This document shows positions 11,961 through 20,607 of a stretch of 64,000 bases of DNA, one piece after another. The position numbers and the translations under genes are program-made. How positions within the stretch are numbered: position 1 is the stretch's first letter; the number at the start of each line of letters is the position of its first letter. A model generated the notes under the pieces. That model was not told where the DNA came from. It worked only from the letters and a program-made list of their open reading frames with translations, and did no database searches. Source of the DNA: Sphingobacteriaceae bacterium GW460-11-11-14-LB5 (GTDB taxonomy: Bacteria > Bacteroidota > Bacteroidia > Sphingobacteriales > Sphingobacteriaceae); NCBI GenBank assembly GCA_002151545.1, contig CP021237.1, forward strand, positions 3,720,001 through 3,784,000, in the 5' to 3' direction.

Positions 11961-12213
11961 GTTGATTTAAGGTCGGCTATCGTATGCAGTATATAGTATC
12001 TTACCGCTACTGCTTTCCTTTGGCTTTCCCCATCTTTAGGTTCCGTTATGCTTTGCACTTAAGCTATGGCACACCGTTGTCTTCTGGGTGTTTCTTTTTT
12101 TCTCTTGTGTTTTTTAAAGTATATGGTATGGCATGGTGGCCTTAAGCCTTCTACCTTATTACCTTCTACCTTATTTAGAAATATCATGTTGCGTGGCGAG
12201 TAGGCGGTGCTAC
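11961..12213 (-). other. 16S to tRNA-Ile spacer
   Basis: A 253-bp AT-rich spacer that includes a CTTCTACCTTATTACCTTCTACC low-complexity run (about 12147-12176). No gene is seen. Confidence 0.55.
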
Positions 12214-13740
<1,527 letters not shown>

Positions 13741-14070
13741 AAAATGTGTTGTAAGATGCTGACCAGTTTTAACTATTGTTAAAAATAGTCTTCTTTTTGT
13801 TATGTTGTCTGTTAGACACCACCTTTAAAATAAAGCTACGTAATCATGTACTTTGATCGGTACTCCATTACCTCGCTACGCTACATTGACATCTCTTTTA
13901 AGAACTTGTTGATCTGGTAAACCTCGCGGCCGATCAGTTATATATCTTCGGTTTCAGTTCCGGCCGGTCTTATTCGTCCAACCTGTGTTTCAATCCGTTT
14001 CAATCTTTTTTTGTTACCTTCCCGACATCCGCCGTTCCGATTTTTTTACCCTTCCTTTTGGTTGGGAGTG
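13741..14070 (-). other. rRNA operon leader
   Basis: About 330 nt between the nearest promoter and 16S. It is non-coding. Antitermination and 16S processing stems would be expected here; I could not assign them. Confidence 0.6.
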
Positions 14071-14100
14071 CAAAGGTAAGGATCTTTTTTAAACTTCCAA
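14071..14100 (-). promoter_or_regulatory. rRNA promoter P1 (proximal)
   Basis: Minus strand TTG (14098-14100), exactly 19 bp, then TACCTTTG (14071-14078). The initiation region begins CACTCCC. The predicted start is near 14065. Confidence 0.8.
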
Positions 14101-14198
14101 ATAAAATAAATTTTATTTTTTTCGTCTTCTTTTTTTCCTCTTCCCCTTATTTCAATATGCCGGTGTTAACCAGCTTTCCGTCCTTCCGAACCGGGCTG

Positions 14199-14228
14199 CG
14201 AAGGTAGCAATCTTTTCTTCTCCCGCAA
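14199..14228 (-). promoter_or_regulatory. rRNA promoter P2 (middle)
   Basis: Minus strand TTG (14226-14228), 19 bp, TACCTTCG (14199-14206), one base off the TTTG form. It is followed by a GC-rich CAGCCCGG initiation region. Confidence 0.72.
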
Positions 14229-14306
14229 TATTTATTTTAAAATAAATACCGACCCAATCACTCTAATACCATCCTTTCAATAAAACCCTTCCTCCGAAGC
14301 GGGATG

Positions 14307-14336
14307 CAAAAGTAGGAAAAATTAATGCTTCTGCAA
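14307..14336 (-). promoter_or_regulatory. rRNA promoter P3 (distal)
   Basis: Minus strand TTG (14334-14336), 19 bp, TACTTTTG (14307-14314), followed by CATCCCGC. It has the same geometry as P1 and P2. Confidence 0.75.
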
Positions 14337-14455
14337 AGCTTTTCTGCCGATTAACCAAAGGCCTGAGGTAACTCCATGGTTTTCAACAGGAAAAAATGTT
14401 GCGACGGGCAAAACTTTTTAAGGAAACAAGTGTTTATTGGCGCGACATACCCAGC

Positions 14456-14501
14456 ACTTCCGAAGTTTTCCCTGCACCCGGCCACTCAAAACTTCGGAAG
14501 T
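14456..14501. repeat. Perfect 14-bp inverted repeat next to the IS110 copy
   Basis: ACTTCCGAAGTTTT (14456-14469) and AAAACTTCGGAAGT (14488-14501) with an 18-nt loop. It could form a hairpin in either transcript and ends 17 bp from the IS boundary. Confidence 0.75.
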
Positions 14502-14575
14502 CAGTGCCATCTAAACCCGTATTCTATGGTTTATGCAAATAAAAAGTTTTTTTTCTGAGAAGCATTACTTTAGAT

Positions 14576-15574
14576 TTATGCAGCAGGCTCCAGGAGGTAT
14601 GGCGTACCTCTTTTAACAGCAGCAAAAGCTCTGCTCAGTAGCTTATTTTTTATCACATTCAGTACACACATAGCGTTTTTTCCCTCAGCTTTTTTTCGAT
14701 CATAGTATCGTTTGAATTCGTTATCTTTTTTTATCGTGTTTAGCGCACACATGGTCAGTAACGCCTTTAGTTTTTTATTGGCGAGGTTGCTTACCCGGTT
14801 TCTCCCTCGTATACTCGTCCCCGAGCTATGTGGAAATGGGACTATTCCACAATAGCTCGCAAACTTTCTGTAGTCTGAAAATGCAGCGAAGGCTTCAGTA
14901 TGGATCAGGATAAACATAGCCGTCTGCTTTCCGATCCCATGCACGCTCTGCACAAGGCTGAACTGTTCGTTTAGTTCCTGGTCCTCTGTTATTAAGGCTG
15001 CCAACTCGATATCTACCTTTTTTATCCGTTCGGCGTAAAGGGCAAGCATTTCCTGGCTATCGGCTATGCAATAGCCAGCGTTCTCCCTATCAAATCCTTT
15101 AAGCTCTGAGCAAGTGCATTTAAAAGAGGTCTGGTGTCTTACCAACTGTTCGCGGTGTGCCAGCAGGTGTTTGAGTTTTGAGCTTGTTGCCGAAGGAAGG
15201 AGGTAAGGACGGGCTTTGTGCTGATTTGAAAAAGCATAGCTTGCGATTGCCTGTGCGTCAGCCTTATCAGATTTCCCCCGTTTAAGTCCAATGGAACGCT
15301 TAATGTGCAGCCCGTTTTCAACCCATATAGATAAATCATTTGCATGCATAAAGTTGGTTATGGGGCAGATATAAATACCTGTATGCTCGCAACAGAAAAG
15401 AACCTTCTTAGGCGCGATACCATGTATGGAAAGCCATTCCAGCATTAGGCCAAAGCCATCATAGCTGTTCTTAAAAACATGGTGAAGGGGCTTGTCGAAA
15501 CAGGCCTGTGTAACAACAGCAACATCGATGGTTGATTTGGAAATATCTATTCCAACAAATAGTTCATAATTCAT
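14576..15574 (-). CDS. IS110-family transposase (DEDD recombinase), copy 1
   Basis: A 332-residue RNA-guided recombinase. The N-terminal RuvC-like DEDD domain shows D10 in VGIDISKS, E63 in CCEHTG, and D103/D106 in KSDKADAQA. The C-terminal Transposase_20 domain has the HGIGKQTA helix-hairpin-helix and the catalytic-Ser region PHSSGTS (Ser250/251). The protein is identical to the one in copy 2, implying recent transposition. It acts with the RNA encoded just upstream. The ORF is intact, so the element is probably active. Confidence 0.95.
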   Translation of the reverse strand: MNYELFVGIDISKSTIDVAVVTQACFDKPLHHVFKNSYDGFGLMLEWLSIHGIAPKKVLFCCEHTGIYICPITNFMHANDLSIWVENGLHIKRSIGLKRGKSDKADAQAIASYAFSNQHKARPYLLPSATSSKLKHLLAHREQLVRHQTSFKCTCSELKGFDRENAGYCIADSQEMLALYAERIKKVDIELAALITEDQELNEQFSLVQSVHGIGKQTAMFILIHTEAFAAFSDYRKFASYCGIVPFPHSSGTSIRGRNRVSNLANKKLKALLTMCALNTIKKDNEFKRYYDRKKAEGKNAMCVLNVIKNKLLSRAFAAVKRGTPYLLEPAA

Positions 15575-15588
15575 AACTTTACGGTTAA

Positions 15589-15750
15589 GTGAAATGGAAA
15601 TCCTAAAGTTGAATAAAACTGAATCCCTTAATAGTCCGCTAGACTAAAATTCTATATGGTTCTTGTTCAACTAAAAAGCAGAGGTCTGTTACAGGTTCTA
15701 GATCGTAAGTCTGGATCGCAGCATAGTTCACCTCTGCTTTTAAGGTTTCC
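15589..15750 (-). ncRNA. Predicted IS110 bridge RNA, copy 1
   Basis: The same sequence as the copy at 26214-26375, transcribed leftward toward the transposase gene. The two guide-bearing stem-loops are described there. At this site the left-target guide matches less well (5 of 8) than at copy 2, while the right-target half GGGTTTAG is identical. Confidence 0.72.
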
Positions 15751-15755
15751 TTTGT

Positions 15756-15785
15756 CAAATTTAATTCTTTGATAATCTTTCTCAA
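15756..15785 (-). promoter_or_regulatory. Promoter of the bridge RNA, copy 1
   Basis: Minus strand TTG (15783-15785), 19 bp, TAAATTTG (15756-15763). This exactly matches the Bacteroidota consensus and lies inside the IS left end. Confidence 0.75.
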
Positions 15786-15795
15786 ACCTAAGGGA

Positions 15796-16074
15796 TTGAC
15801 GCGGGCATCCCGACGTAAGGTCGGGATAAAGCGGATAGCGGGGACATACCTATATAGTAGCACTAAACCTGCTTTACTAAAAAAACATGAAACATATACT
15901 ATTATACTATATAGTGTAAGAATAGAACAAGCCCGGCCTGAATAGACTTCCTATTCCTCTATATTTATAGTATAATACGCTACAAACAAATCCGAACAGT
16001 TATATATGTTAAAAATTGTTAACTGTTATATGGTACTGAATTGCTTTGCATAGCTTAGCGGCCAATTGTTTTTA
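15796..16074. other. Intergenic region between IS copy 1 and bamD
   Basis: Bases 15796-15845 are GC-rich with CGGGCATCCCGACG-type palindromes of dispersed-repeat appearance. The rest is AT-rich with TATA runs near 15895-15985. No gene is seen. Confidence 0.45.
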
Positions 16075-16104
16075 TTGATGTTATCGTATTATTAATTATC
16101 TTTG
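16075..16104 (+). promoter_or_regulatory. bamD promoter, predicted leaderless
   Basis: TTG (16075-16077), 19 bp, TATCTTTG (16097-16104). The box ends 4 bases before the ATG at 16109, so transcription should begin at or next to the start codon. Confidence 0.8.
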
Positions 16105-16108
16105 CAGA

Positions 16109-17044
16109 ATGTTTAAAGTTAAACACTTAATTATTTTAGTATTTGTTGCCGCTTTGGGTATTGCGGGTTGTAAGAGTCGTTTCGAGAAATTGAGAGCGAG
16201 TAATGACGTTGCAAAAAAATATCAGGAGGCTCTTCGTTTGTACAATAAACGCGATTACAGCAAAGCATTGGTGCTTTTTGAAGACCTTTCTCAAAAATAC
16301 CGCGGCCGTGCTGAAGCCGAAGGATTGAACTTTTATTATGCTTATACTTTATATAGATTAAGTGATTATACTACTGCAAGATACCAGTTTAAAAGTTTTG
16401 CAGAAACCTATCCAGCCAGTAAAGATGCGGAAGAAGCCCGCTACATGGCCGCTTATTGTTTCTATTTAGAATCTCCAAATTTCTCTTTGGATCAGGAAAA
16501 TACTTATAAAGCTATTGATGCATTACAATTATTCATTAACTTATATCCTACCAGCGATCGTGCTGCAGCAGCCGGTAAATATATTGCCACGCTAAGGGGT
16601 AAGCTAGAGGATAAAGCTTTTGAAAACGCTAAAATGTACTTAACCACCGGACCAAGTAATGTAGATAATTACAGAGCGGCAGTTATTGCCTTAAAAAATG
16701 CGCAAAGAGATTACCCGGATATTAAATATGCCGAGGAAATGGATTTCTTAATGATTAAAGCGCAGTATTTATACGCTAAAAACAGTTATGTTGTTCGTCA
16801 GGAAGACCGTTATAATGAAGCGCTTGCTTTATATACTGAGTTTACTGAAAACCACCCTGACAGTAAATATACTAAAGACGCAAAGGTACTTAAGGAAGAT
16901 GTTGAGGCTGGAATTGCGGCTACAAAACAAGAATTGGCATTATATGCTGCTGATCAGGAAAAATACAAGCAGATGCTGATCAGAACCGGAAAGTTAAAAG
17001 ATACTTCTGCTACAATTAATAAAACGGATATTAAAAACAAGTAA
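16109..17044 (+). CDS. bamD: Outer-membrane assembly lipoprotein BamD
   Basis: The TPR lipoprotein of the BAM complex, which folds beta-barrel proteins into the outer membrane. The N-terminus is a lipoprotein signal with lipobox GIAGC (Cys21). The rest is a TPR array, with repeats visible around residues 36-70 (KKYQEALRLYNKRDYSKALVLFEDL), 75-105 (YYAYTLYRLSDYTTARYQF), 110-150 and 215-245. At 311 residues it is longer than E. coli BamD but usual for Bacteroidota. It starts a tight run with rpoZ, coaBC and a PorD-like gene. Confidence 0.92.
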   Translation: MFKVKHLIILVFVAALGIAGCKSRFEKLRASNDVAKKYQEALRLYNKRDYSKALVLFEDLSQKYRGRAEAEGLNFYYAYTLYRLSDYTTARYQFKSFAETYPASKDAEEARYMAAYCFYLESPNFSLDQENTYKAIDALQLFINLYPTSDRAAAAGKYIATLRGKLEDKAFENAKMYLTTGPSNVDNYRAAVIALKNAQRDYPDIKYAEEMDFLMIKAQYLYAKNSYVVRQEDRYNEALALYTEFTENHPDSKYTKDAKVLKEDVEAGIAATKQELALYAADQEKYKQMLIRTGKLKDTSATINKTDIKNK

Positions 17045-17047
17045 TAC

Positions 17048-17374
17048 ATGAATACTAACAAACCTGCTGTACCAAATACTACAGTAACCAGAAACGTACA
17101 CGATTTAGATAAAACTACAGATAACTTATACGAATCTTTAGTGGTGATTGCTAAAAGAGCAAATCAGATTTCGAACAACGTTAAAGAGGAGTTACACGGT
17201 AAATTGGCAGAATTTGCTTCAAGCAACGATAATTTAGAAGAAATTTTCGAAAACCGCGAGCAGATTGAAATCAGCAAGCACTACGAGCGCATGCCGAAGC
17301 CTGTTTTGGTTGCTATTGATGAATTTTTGAACGAGAAAATTTATCACAGAAATCCTGCTAAAGAACAAAAGTAA
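17048..17374 (+). CDS. rpoZ: RNA polymerase omega subunit
   Basis: A 108-residue protein with the Rpb6/omega signature LVVIAKRANQIS at about residues 31-42. It then has a Bacteroidota-type acidic helix and a C-terminal EFLNEKIYHRNP segment. Omega helps assemble and stabilise the polymerase by wrapping the beta-prime C-terminus. It begins 3 bp after the bamD stop, so the two are co-transcribed. This divergent omega is normally annotated in the same place, between bamD and coaBC, in related genomes. Confidence 0.85.
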   Translation: MNTNKPAVPNTTVTRNVHDLDKTTDNLYESLVVIAKRANQISNNVKEELHGKLAEFASSNDNLEEIFENREQIEISKHYERMPKPVLVAIDEFLNEKIYHRNPAKEQK

Positions 17375-17452
17375 CTGGCATAGCGCATAGCGTTTAGGGC
17401 AAAGCGTTTAGCACTACGCTCTATGCTCCATGCCTTATGTACTCTGCGCATT
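17375..17452. repeat. Short GCATAGCG/CGCTATGC-type repetitive spacer
   Basis: Repeated GCATAGCG and TAGCGTTTAG phrases are partly mirrored by CTATGCTCCATGCC and GCGCATTATGC. The spacer can form a weak hairpin between rpoZ and coaBC. Confidence 0.45.
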
Positions 17453-18649
17453 ATGCTAAAAAATAAAAATATAATCCTTGGCGTTTGCGGTAGCATCGCA
17501 GCATATAAGTCGGCTTTTTTGGTTCGGCTGCTTGTAAAAGCTGGTGCAAACGTAAAGGTTATTCTTACCCCTGATGGTGCTAATTTCATTACACCACTCA
17601 CCCTTGCTACGCTTTCTAAAAACCCTGTTTATACCCAGTACTTCGAAGAAGAAACTGGTGTATGGAGCAACCATGTTGAGCTGGGCTTATGGGCCGATCT
17701 CATGATCATTGCACCGATCAGTGCCAACACATTGGCTAAACTGGCAACAGGTATCTGCGATAATTTATTAACGGCTGTTTATCTTTCGGCCAAGTGCCCG
17801 GTTTATGTAGCCCCGGCTATGGACCTGGACATGTGGAAACACGAAACTACCCAGGGCAATATCGAGCGTATTATTAGCTATGGCAATACCGTTATAGCGC
17901 CTGCCAATGGCGAACTTGCCAGCGGACTCTGGGGCGAAGGCCGAATGGCCGAACCGGAAGAAATTGTCTCCTTTCTGAACGATGCCATTAAAAAATCGAT
18001 GCCGCTATTTGGCAAAAAAGTAATGGTTACTGCCGGGCCAACTTACGAGGCTATTGATCCGGTACGTTTTATAGGCAATCATTCATCCGGTAAAATGGGT
18101 TTTGCCCTTGCTGATGAACTTGCCAGGCTTGGAGCTGATGTTACATTAGTTGCAGGACCAACCGCACAAAAATCTATACAAACCTTAAAAAGGATTGATG
18201 TAATTAGTGCCCAGGATATGTTCAATGCGTGTTCATCGCTATTCCCCGAAACCGATATAACCGTGATGTGTGCCGCTGTAGCTGATTATCGCCCCAAACA
18301 AGTTGCCACTCAAAAAATTAAAAAGCAAGACAAGGGCCTGGTTTTGGAACTGGAAAAAACAACGGACATACTTGCATCTTTAGGTACAACAAAAAAAGCA
18401 CACCAGGTTTTGGTGGGTTTTGCCTTAGAAACCAATGATGAGGAGAATTACGCCAAAGGCAAACTGGAGAAGAAAAACCTGGATCTGGTGGTTTTAAATT
18501 CTTTAAATGATAAGGGTGCCGGTTTTAAATCAGATACCAATAAAATTACTATTTTTAACAAAGCTTTAGAACGCACTGTATTTGAAATGAAATCGAAAAC
18601 GGATGTGGCTAAAGATATTTGTGCAGCCATTTTAAAAATTGCGAAATGA
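17453..18649 (+). CDS. coaBC: Bifunctional phosphopantothenoylcysteine decarboxylase / phosphopantothenate-cysteine ligase
   Basis: It carries out two consecutive steps of coenzyme A synthesis: coupling cysteine to 4'-phosphopantothenate, then decarboxylating the product with FMN. The N-terminal CoaC flavoprotein starts KNIILGVCGSIAAYKS and includes the catalytic His in NHVELG, the APISANTLAKLATG loop and APAMDLDMW. The CoaB domain starts near residue 187 (VTAGPTYEAIDPVRFIGNHSSGKMG) with AAVADYRPK later. The ATG at 17453 gives the standard N-terminus; 17423 would add ten unsupported residues. Its stop overlaps the next start (ATGA), showing translational coupling. Confidence 0.95.
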   Translation: MLKNKNIILGVCGSIAAYKSAFLVRLLVKAGANVKVILTPDGANFITPLTLATLSKNPVYTQYFEEETGVWSNHVELGLWADLMIIAPISANTLAKLATGICDNLLTAVYLSAKCPVYVAPAMDLDMWKHETTQGNIERIISYGNTVIAPANGELASGLWGEGRMAEPEEIVSFLNDAIKKSMPLFGKKVMVTAGPTYEAIDPVRFIGNHSSGKMGFALADELARLGADVTLVAGPTAQKSIQTLKRIDVISAQDMFNACSSLFPETDITVMCAAVADYRPKQVATQKIKKQDKGLVLELEKTTDILASLGTTKKAHQVLVGFALETNDEENYAKGKLEKKNLDLVVLNSLNDKGAGFKSDTNKITIFNKALERTVFEMKSKTDVAKDICAAILKIAK

Positions 18650-19539
18650 TAAAAAAGATTGTTTGGATATTGTTATTGCTTGGTTTCGGGAAACTGCAGG
18701 CGCAGGAGTTAAATGCAAGGGTAACTTTGCTGGCTCCCCAGGTTTCGAACATCAGTAAGCCCACTTTAGATGCTTTGCAAAAAACAATCCGCGATTTTTT
18801 AAACAATAACAAGTTTAGCAACGAAAGTTATAAACCCCAGGAACGGATTGAATGTAGTTTTGTCATTACCATCAACTCATGGGATGGTGGCTCTGGATAT
18901 ACCGCCGAAGCACAGATTCAAAGCAGTCGCCCGGTTTTTAACAGCTCTTACAACAGCACTTTGTTAAACATGAGCGATAAGAATTTCGATTTTAACTTTA
19001 ACGATGGTTCTACAATCGATTTTTCTGATCAGAATTACATTTCCAATATCAGTGCCCTCCTCACCTATTATGCTTATACCATTATCGGAATGGATAAAGA
19101 TAGCTTCAGCAAAATGGGTGGAACACCTTACTATAAAAAAGCACAGAACATCATTAACCTGGCGCAAGCTTCGGGCAATACCGGCTGGAAAGCAGCTGAT
19201 GGTTTACGCAATCGTTTTTGGTTTAACGAAAACGTTTTGAACCCTATTTTTAGCGAACTGCGCAATTTCATCTACAGCTATCATTTAAGTGGCCTGGATC
19301 AGCTTACCGATAATGATAAAGGCCTTACACAAATTGTTGCTGCCCTGCCTGCCCTCCAGCAAATGGATAAGCAGAAACTGGGTTCAATTTTCCCTAATGT
19401 TTACTTTGCATCTAAGGCCGAAGAAGTAACCAATGTACTTTCTAAACTAAACGGTCAGGAACGCATGAAAGCTTACAATATGTTGGCAGAAATCGATCCG
19501 GCGAATATTGGCAAGTACGAGGGGCTGAAGAAAAATTAG
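18646..19539 (+). CDS. DUF4835 family protein, PorD-like (type IX secretion associated)
   Basis: A 297-residue exported protein with a signal peptide ending LQAQ, then the DUF4835 body: ELNARVTLLAP at the start, ECSFVITI, IQSSRPV, FNDGSTIDF and YYAYTIIGMDKDSFS. Family members are linked to gliding and type IX secretion (PorD), but no other T9SS gene is in the window, so that role is inferred from family. The start ATG overlaps the coaBC stop by four bases; an upstream TTG-like start at 18619 is not needed. In related genomes this gene usually precedes recN; here a BlaI/BlaR1 block intervenes. Confidence 0.85.
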   Translation: MIKKIVWILLLLGFGKLQAQELNARVTLLAPQVSNISKPTLDALQKTIRDFLNNNKFSNESYKPQERIECSFVITINSWDGGSGYTAEAQIQSSRPVFNSSYNSTLLNMSDKNFDFNFNDGSTIDFSDQNYISNISALLTYYAYTIIGMDKDSFSKMGGTPYYKKAQNIINLAQASGNTGWKAADGLRNRFWFNENVLNPIFSELRNFIYSYHLSGLDQLTDNDKGLTQIVAALPALQQMDKQKLGSIFPNVYFASKAEEVTNVLSKLNGQERMKAYNMLAEIDPANIGKYEGLKKN

Positions 19540-19684
19540 TTTTTTGGGTTAACTGGTTAATGGTTTTGATCCGTTAATTGTATATCATGCCAATCAGTCA
19601 AGCAATTAATAAGTTTCTCTTATTTTGTTGTTTAATGGAATAAATTAATTTTTCTGAAAAGCAGTCTCAGCATTTCAATTAAAG

Positions 19685-19765
19685 CCAGTCCTGCTTTTGT
19701 TCATACCTGCCCGATGGTTCAGGCGGGCGCCTGCAGGCCTTACACACGGGCTGGTATCCACATCA
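19685..19765. repeat. GC-rich dispersed repeat, copy 1
   Basis: It contains TCATACCTGCCCG, GTTCAGGCGGGCGCCTG and CAGGCCTTA with internal palindromes (GCCCG/CGGGC). A matching copy is at 56505-56580. Confidence 0.7.
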
Positions 19766-19826
19766 ATCAGGTTTAATAACGTAAATCAGTTTTTCATAGC
19801 TGGGGTTTTCCTTTCCAAAGCCTAGT

Positions 19827-20060
19827 CATGCAACATTTCCCCTTACCCTCCATCCTATATTGCAGTTAACCGATTAACCAGTTTTAACAATTAACCTTCA
19901 TAGGCATGCCACATTTTCCCTTACCCTGCATCCTGTATCGCAGTTAATCGATTAATACGTTTTAAAAATTAACCTTCTTCGCAGATGCAACATTCTACCT
20001 GCTCATGCGTCTTATAGCACAGTTAACCGGTTAAGCAGTTCAATCAGTTAAGCCAAAAGT
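19827..20060. repeat. Three degenerate ~78-bp tandem repeats upstream of blaI
   Basis: Units begin at 19827, 19905 and 19984. Each has ATGCAACATT-like, CCTNCATCCT-like and CAGTTAACCGATTAA-like phrases followed by a T/A-rich AATTAACCTTC-like end. They stop about 20 bp before the blaI promoter. Confidence 0.7.
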
Positions 20061-20080
20061 TAAAAATTTGTTAAAATATT

Positions 20081-20109
20081 TTGATCTTACGAATATCTTC
20101 GTACATTTG
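20081..20109 (+). promoter_or_regulatory. blaI promoter
   Basis: TTG (20081-20083), 18 bp, TACATTTG (20102-20109). The predicted start is near 20115, giving a ~26-nt leader. Confidence 0.75.
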
Positions 20110-20127
20110 AATACGAAATAATTCGTA
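20088..20127. promoter_or_regulatory. Two BlaI-type operators flanking the -7 box
   Basis: The palindromes TACGAANNNNTTCGTA lie at 20088-20103 and 20112-20127, centres 24 bp apart. The first fills the -33/-7 spacer and the second covers the transcription start. This is the layout expected for autorepression by the adjacent BlaI-type regulator. Confidence 0.78.
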
Positions 20128-20140
20128 CAACTTGTAACAT

Positions 20141-20512
20141 ATGACTAATCATAACATCAAACCAACAGAAGGTGAAATGGAAATCCTCCAGGTGCTTTGG
20201 CAAAAGGGGAATGCAACGGTAAGAGAAGTTCATGAGGCATTAAATAAAAAAGACTCCGGGTATACCACAACTTTAAAACTGATGCAGATTCTACACGAAA
20301 AAGGAATGGTAGAAAGAGATACCAATCAAAAAACGCATATATATAAAGCACTTGTAAGTCAGGATAAAACTGAAAAACAATTGGTAAATAAAATGATCGA
20401 TAACGTATTTAACGGATCGGCAGCGAGATTGGTGATGCAGGCTTTGGGTAACCACAGTGCAAGTGCAGATGAGATTGACGAAATAAAAAAATATCTAGAT
20501 AGCCTAAAGTAA
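20141..20512 (+). CDS. BlaI/MecI/CopY-type transcriptional repressor
   Basis: A 123-residue winged-helix repressor. The helices KPTEGEMEILQVLWQKGNATVREVHEAL and the wing GYTTTLKLMQILHEKGMVERD match the family. The C-terminal helices (KTEKQLVNKMIDNVFNGSAARLVMQAL) form the dimerisation part that partner proteases cleave. It sits 95 bp upstream of a BlaR1-type M56 peptidase gene and is very likely inactivated by it. Two palindromic operators overlap its promoter, indicating autoregulation. The inducing signal need not be a beta-lactam. Confidence 0.93.
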   Translation: MTNHNIKPTEGEMEILQVLWQKGNATVREVHEALNKKDSGYTTTLKLMQILHEKGMVERDTNQKTHIYKALVSQDKTEKQLVNKMIDNVFNGSAARLVMQALGNHSASADEIDEIKKYLDSLK

Positions 20513-20607
20513 GGTTAGTGTTGAAGGTTGAAAGGTGTAGGGTTTAGATCCCTAATTAACAGTAACATTTTCGGATTGTCCCCGTATAAAAAATTAAAAC
20601 CACCGTT

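Larger units (their letters stand above)
14519..15795 (-). mobile_element. IS110-family insertion sequence, copy 1
   Basis: A complete element, read right to left, identical by eye to copy 2 (26169-27445). It has a ~221-bp left-end non-coding region (15575-15795) carrying a promoter and predicted bridge RNA, one transposase gene, and a ~57-bp right end. There are no terminal inverted repeats and no evident target duplication, as expected for IS110. Ends were set by comparing both copies with the empty site at ~27789. Identity to copy 2 continues 8 bp further as CTAAACCC (14511-14518), which is target sequence rather than element. The left end keeps TC and the right end AC at the likely core. 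Confidence 0.92.

Noticed and set aside
14376..14558. 60-residue ORF beside IS copy 1
   Set aside because: It runs across a perfect hairpin and into the IS end; no protein-like features.
15639..15863. 74-residue minus-strand ORF across the IS110 left end
   Set aside because: It overlaps the promoter and both guide stem-loops of the predicted bridge RNA and begins in flanking DNA; at copy 2 the upstream part differs.
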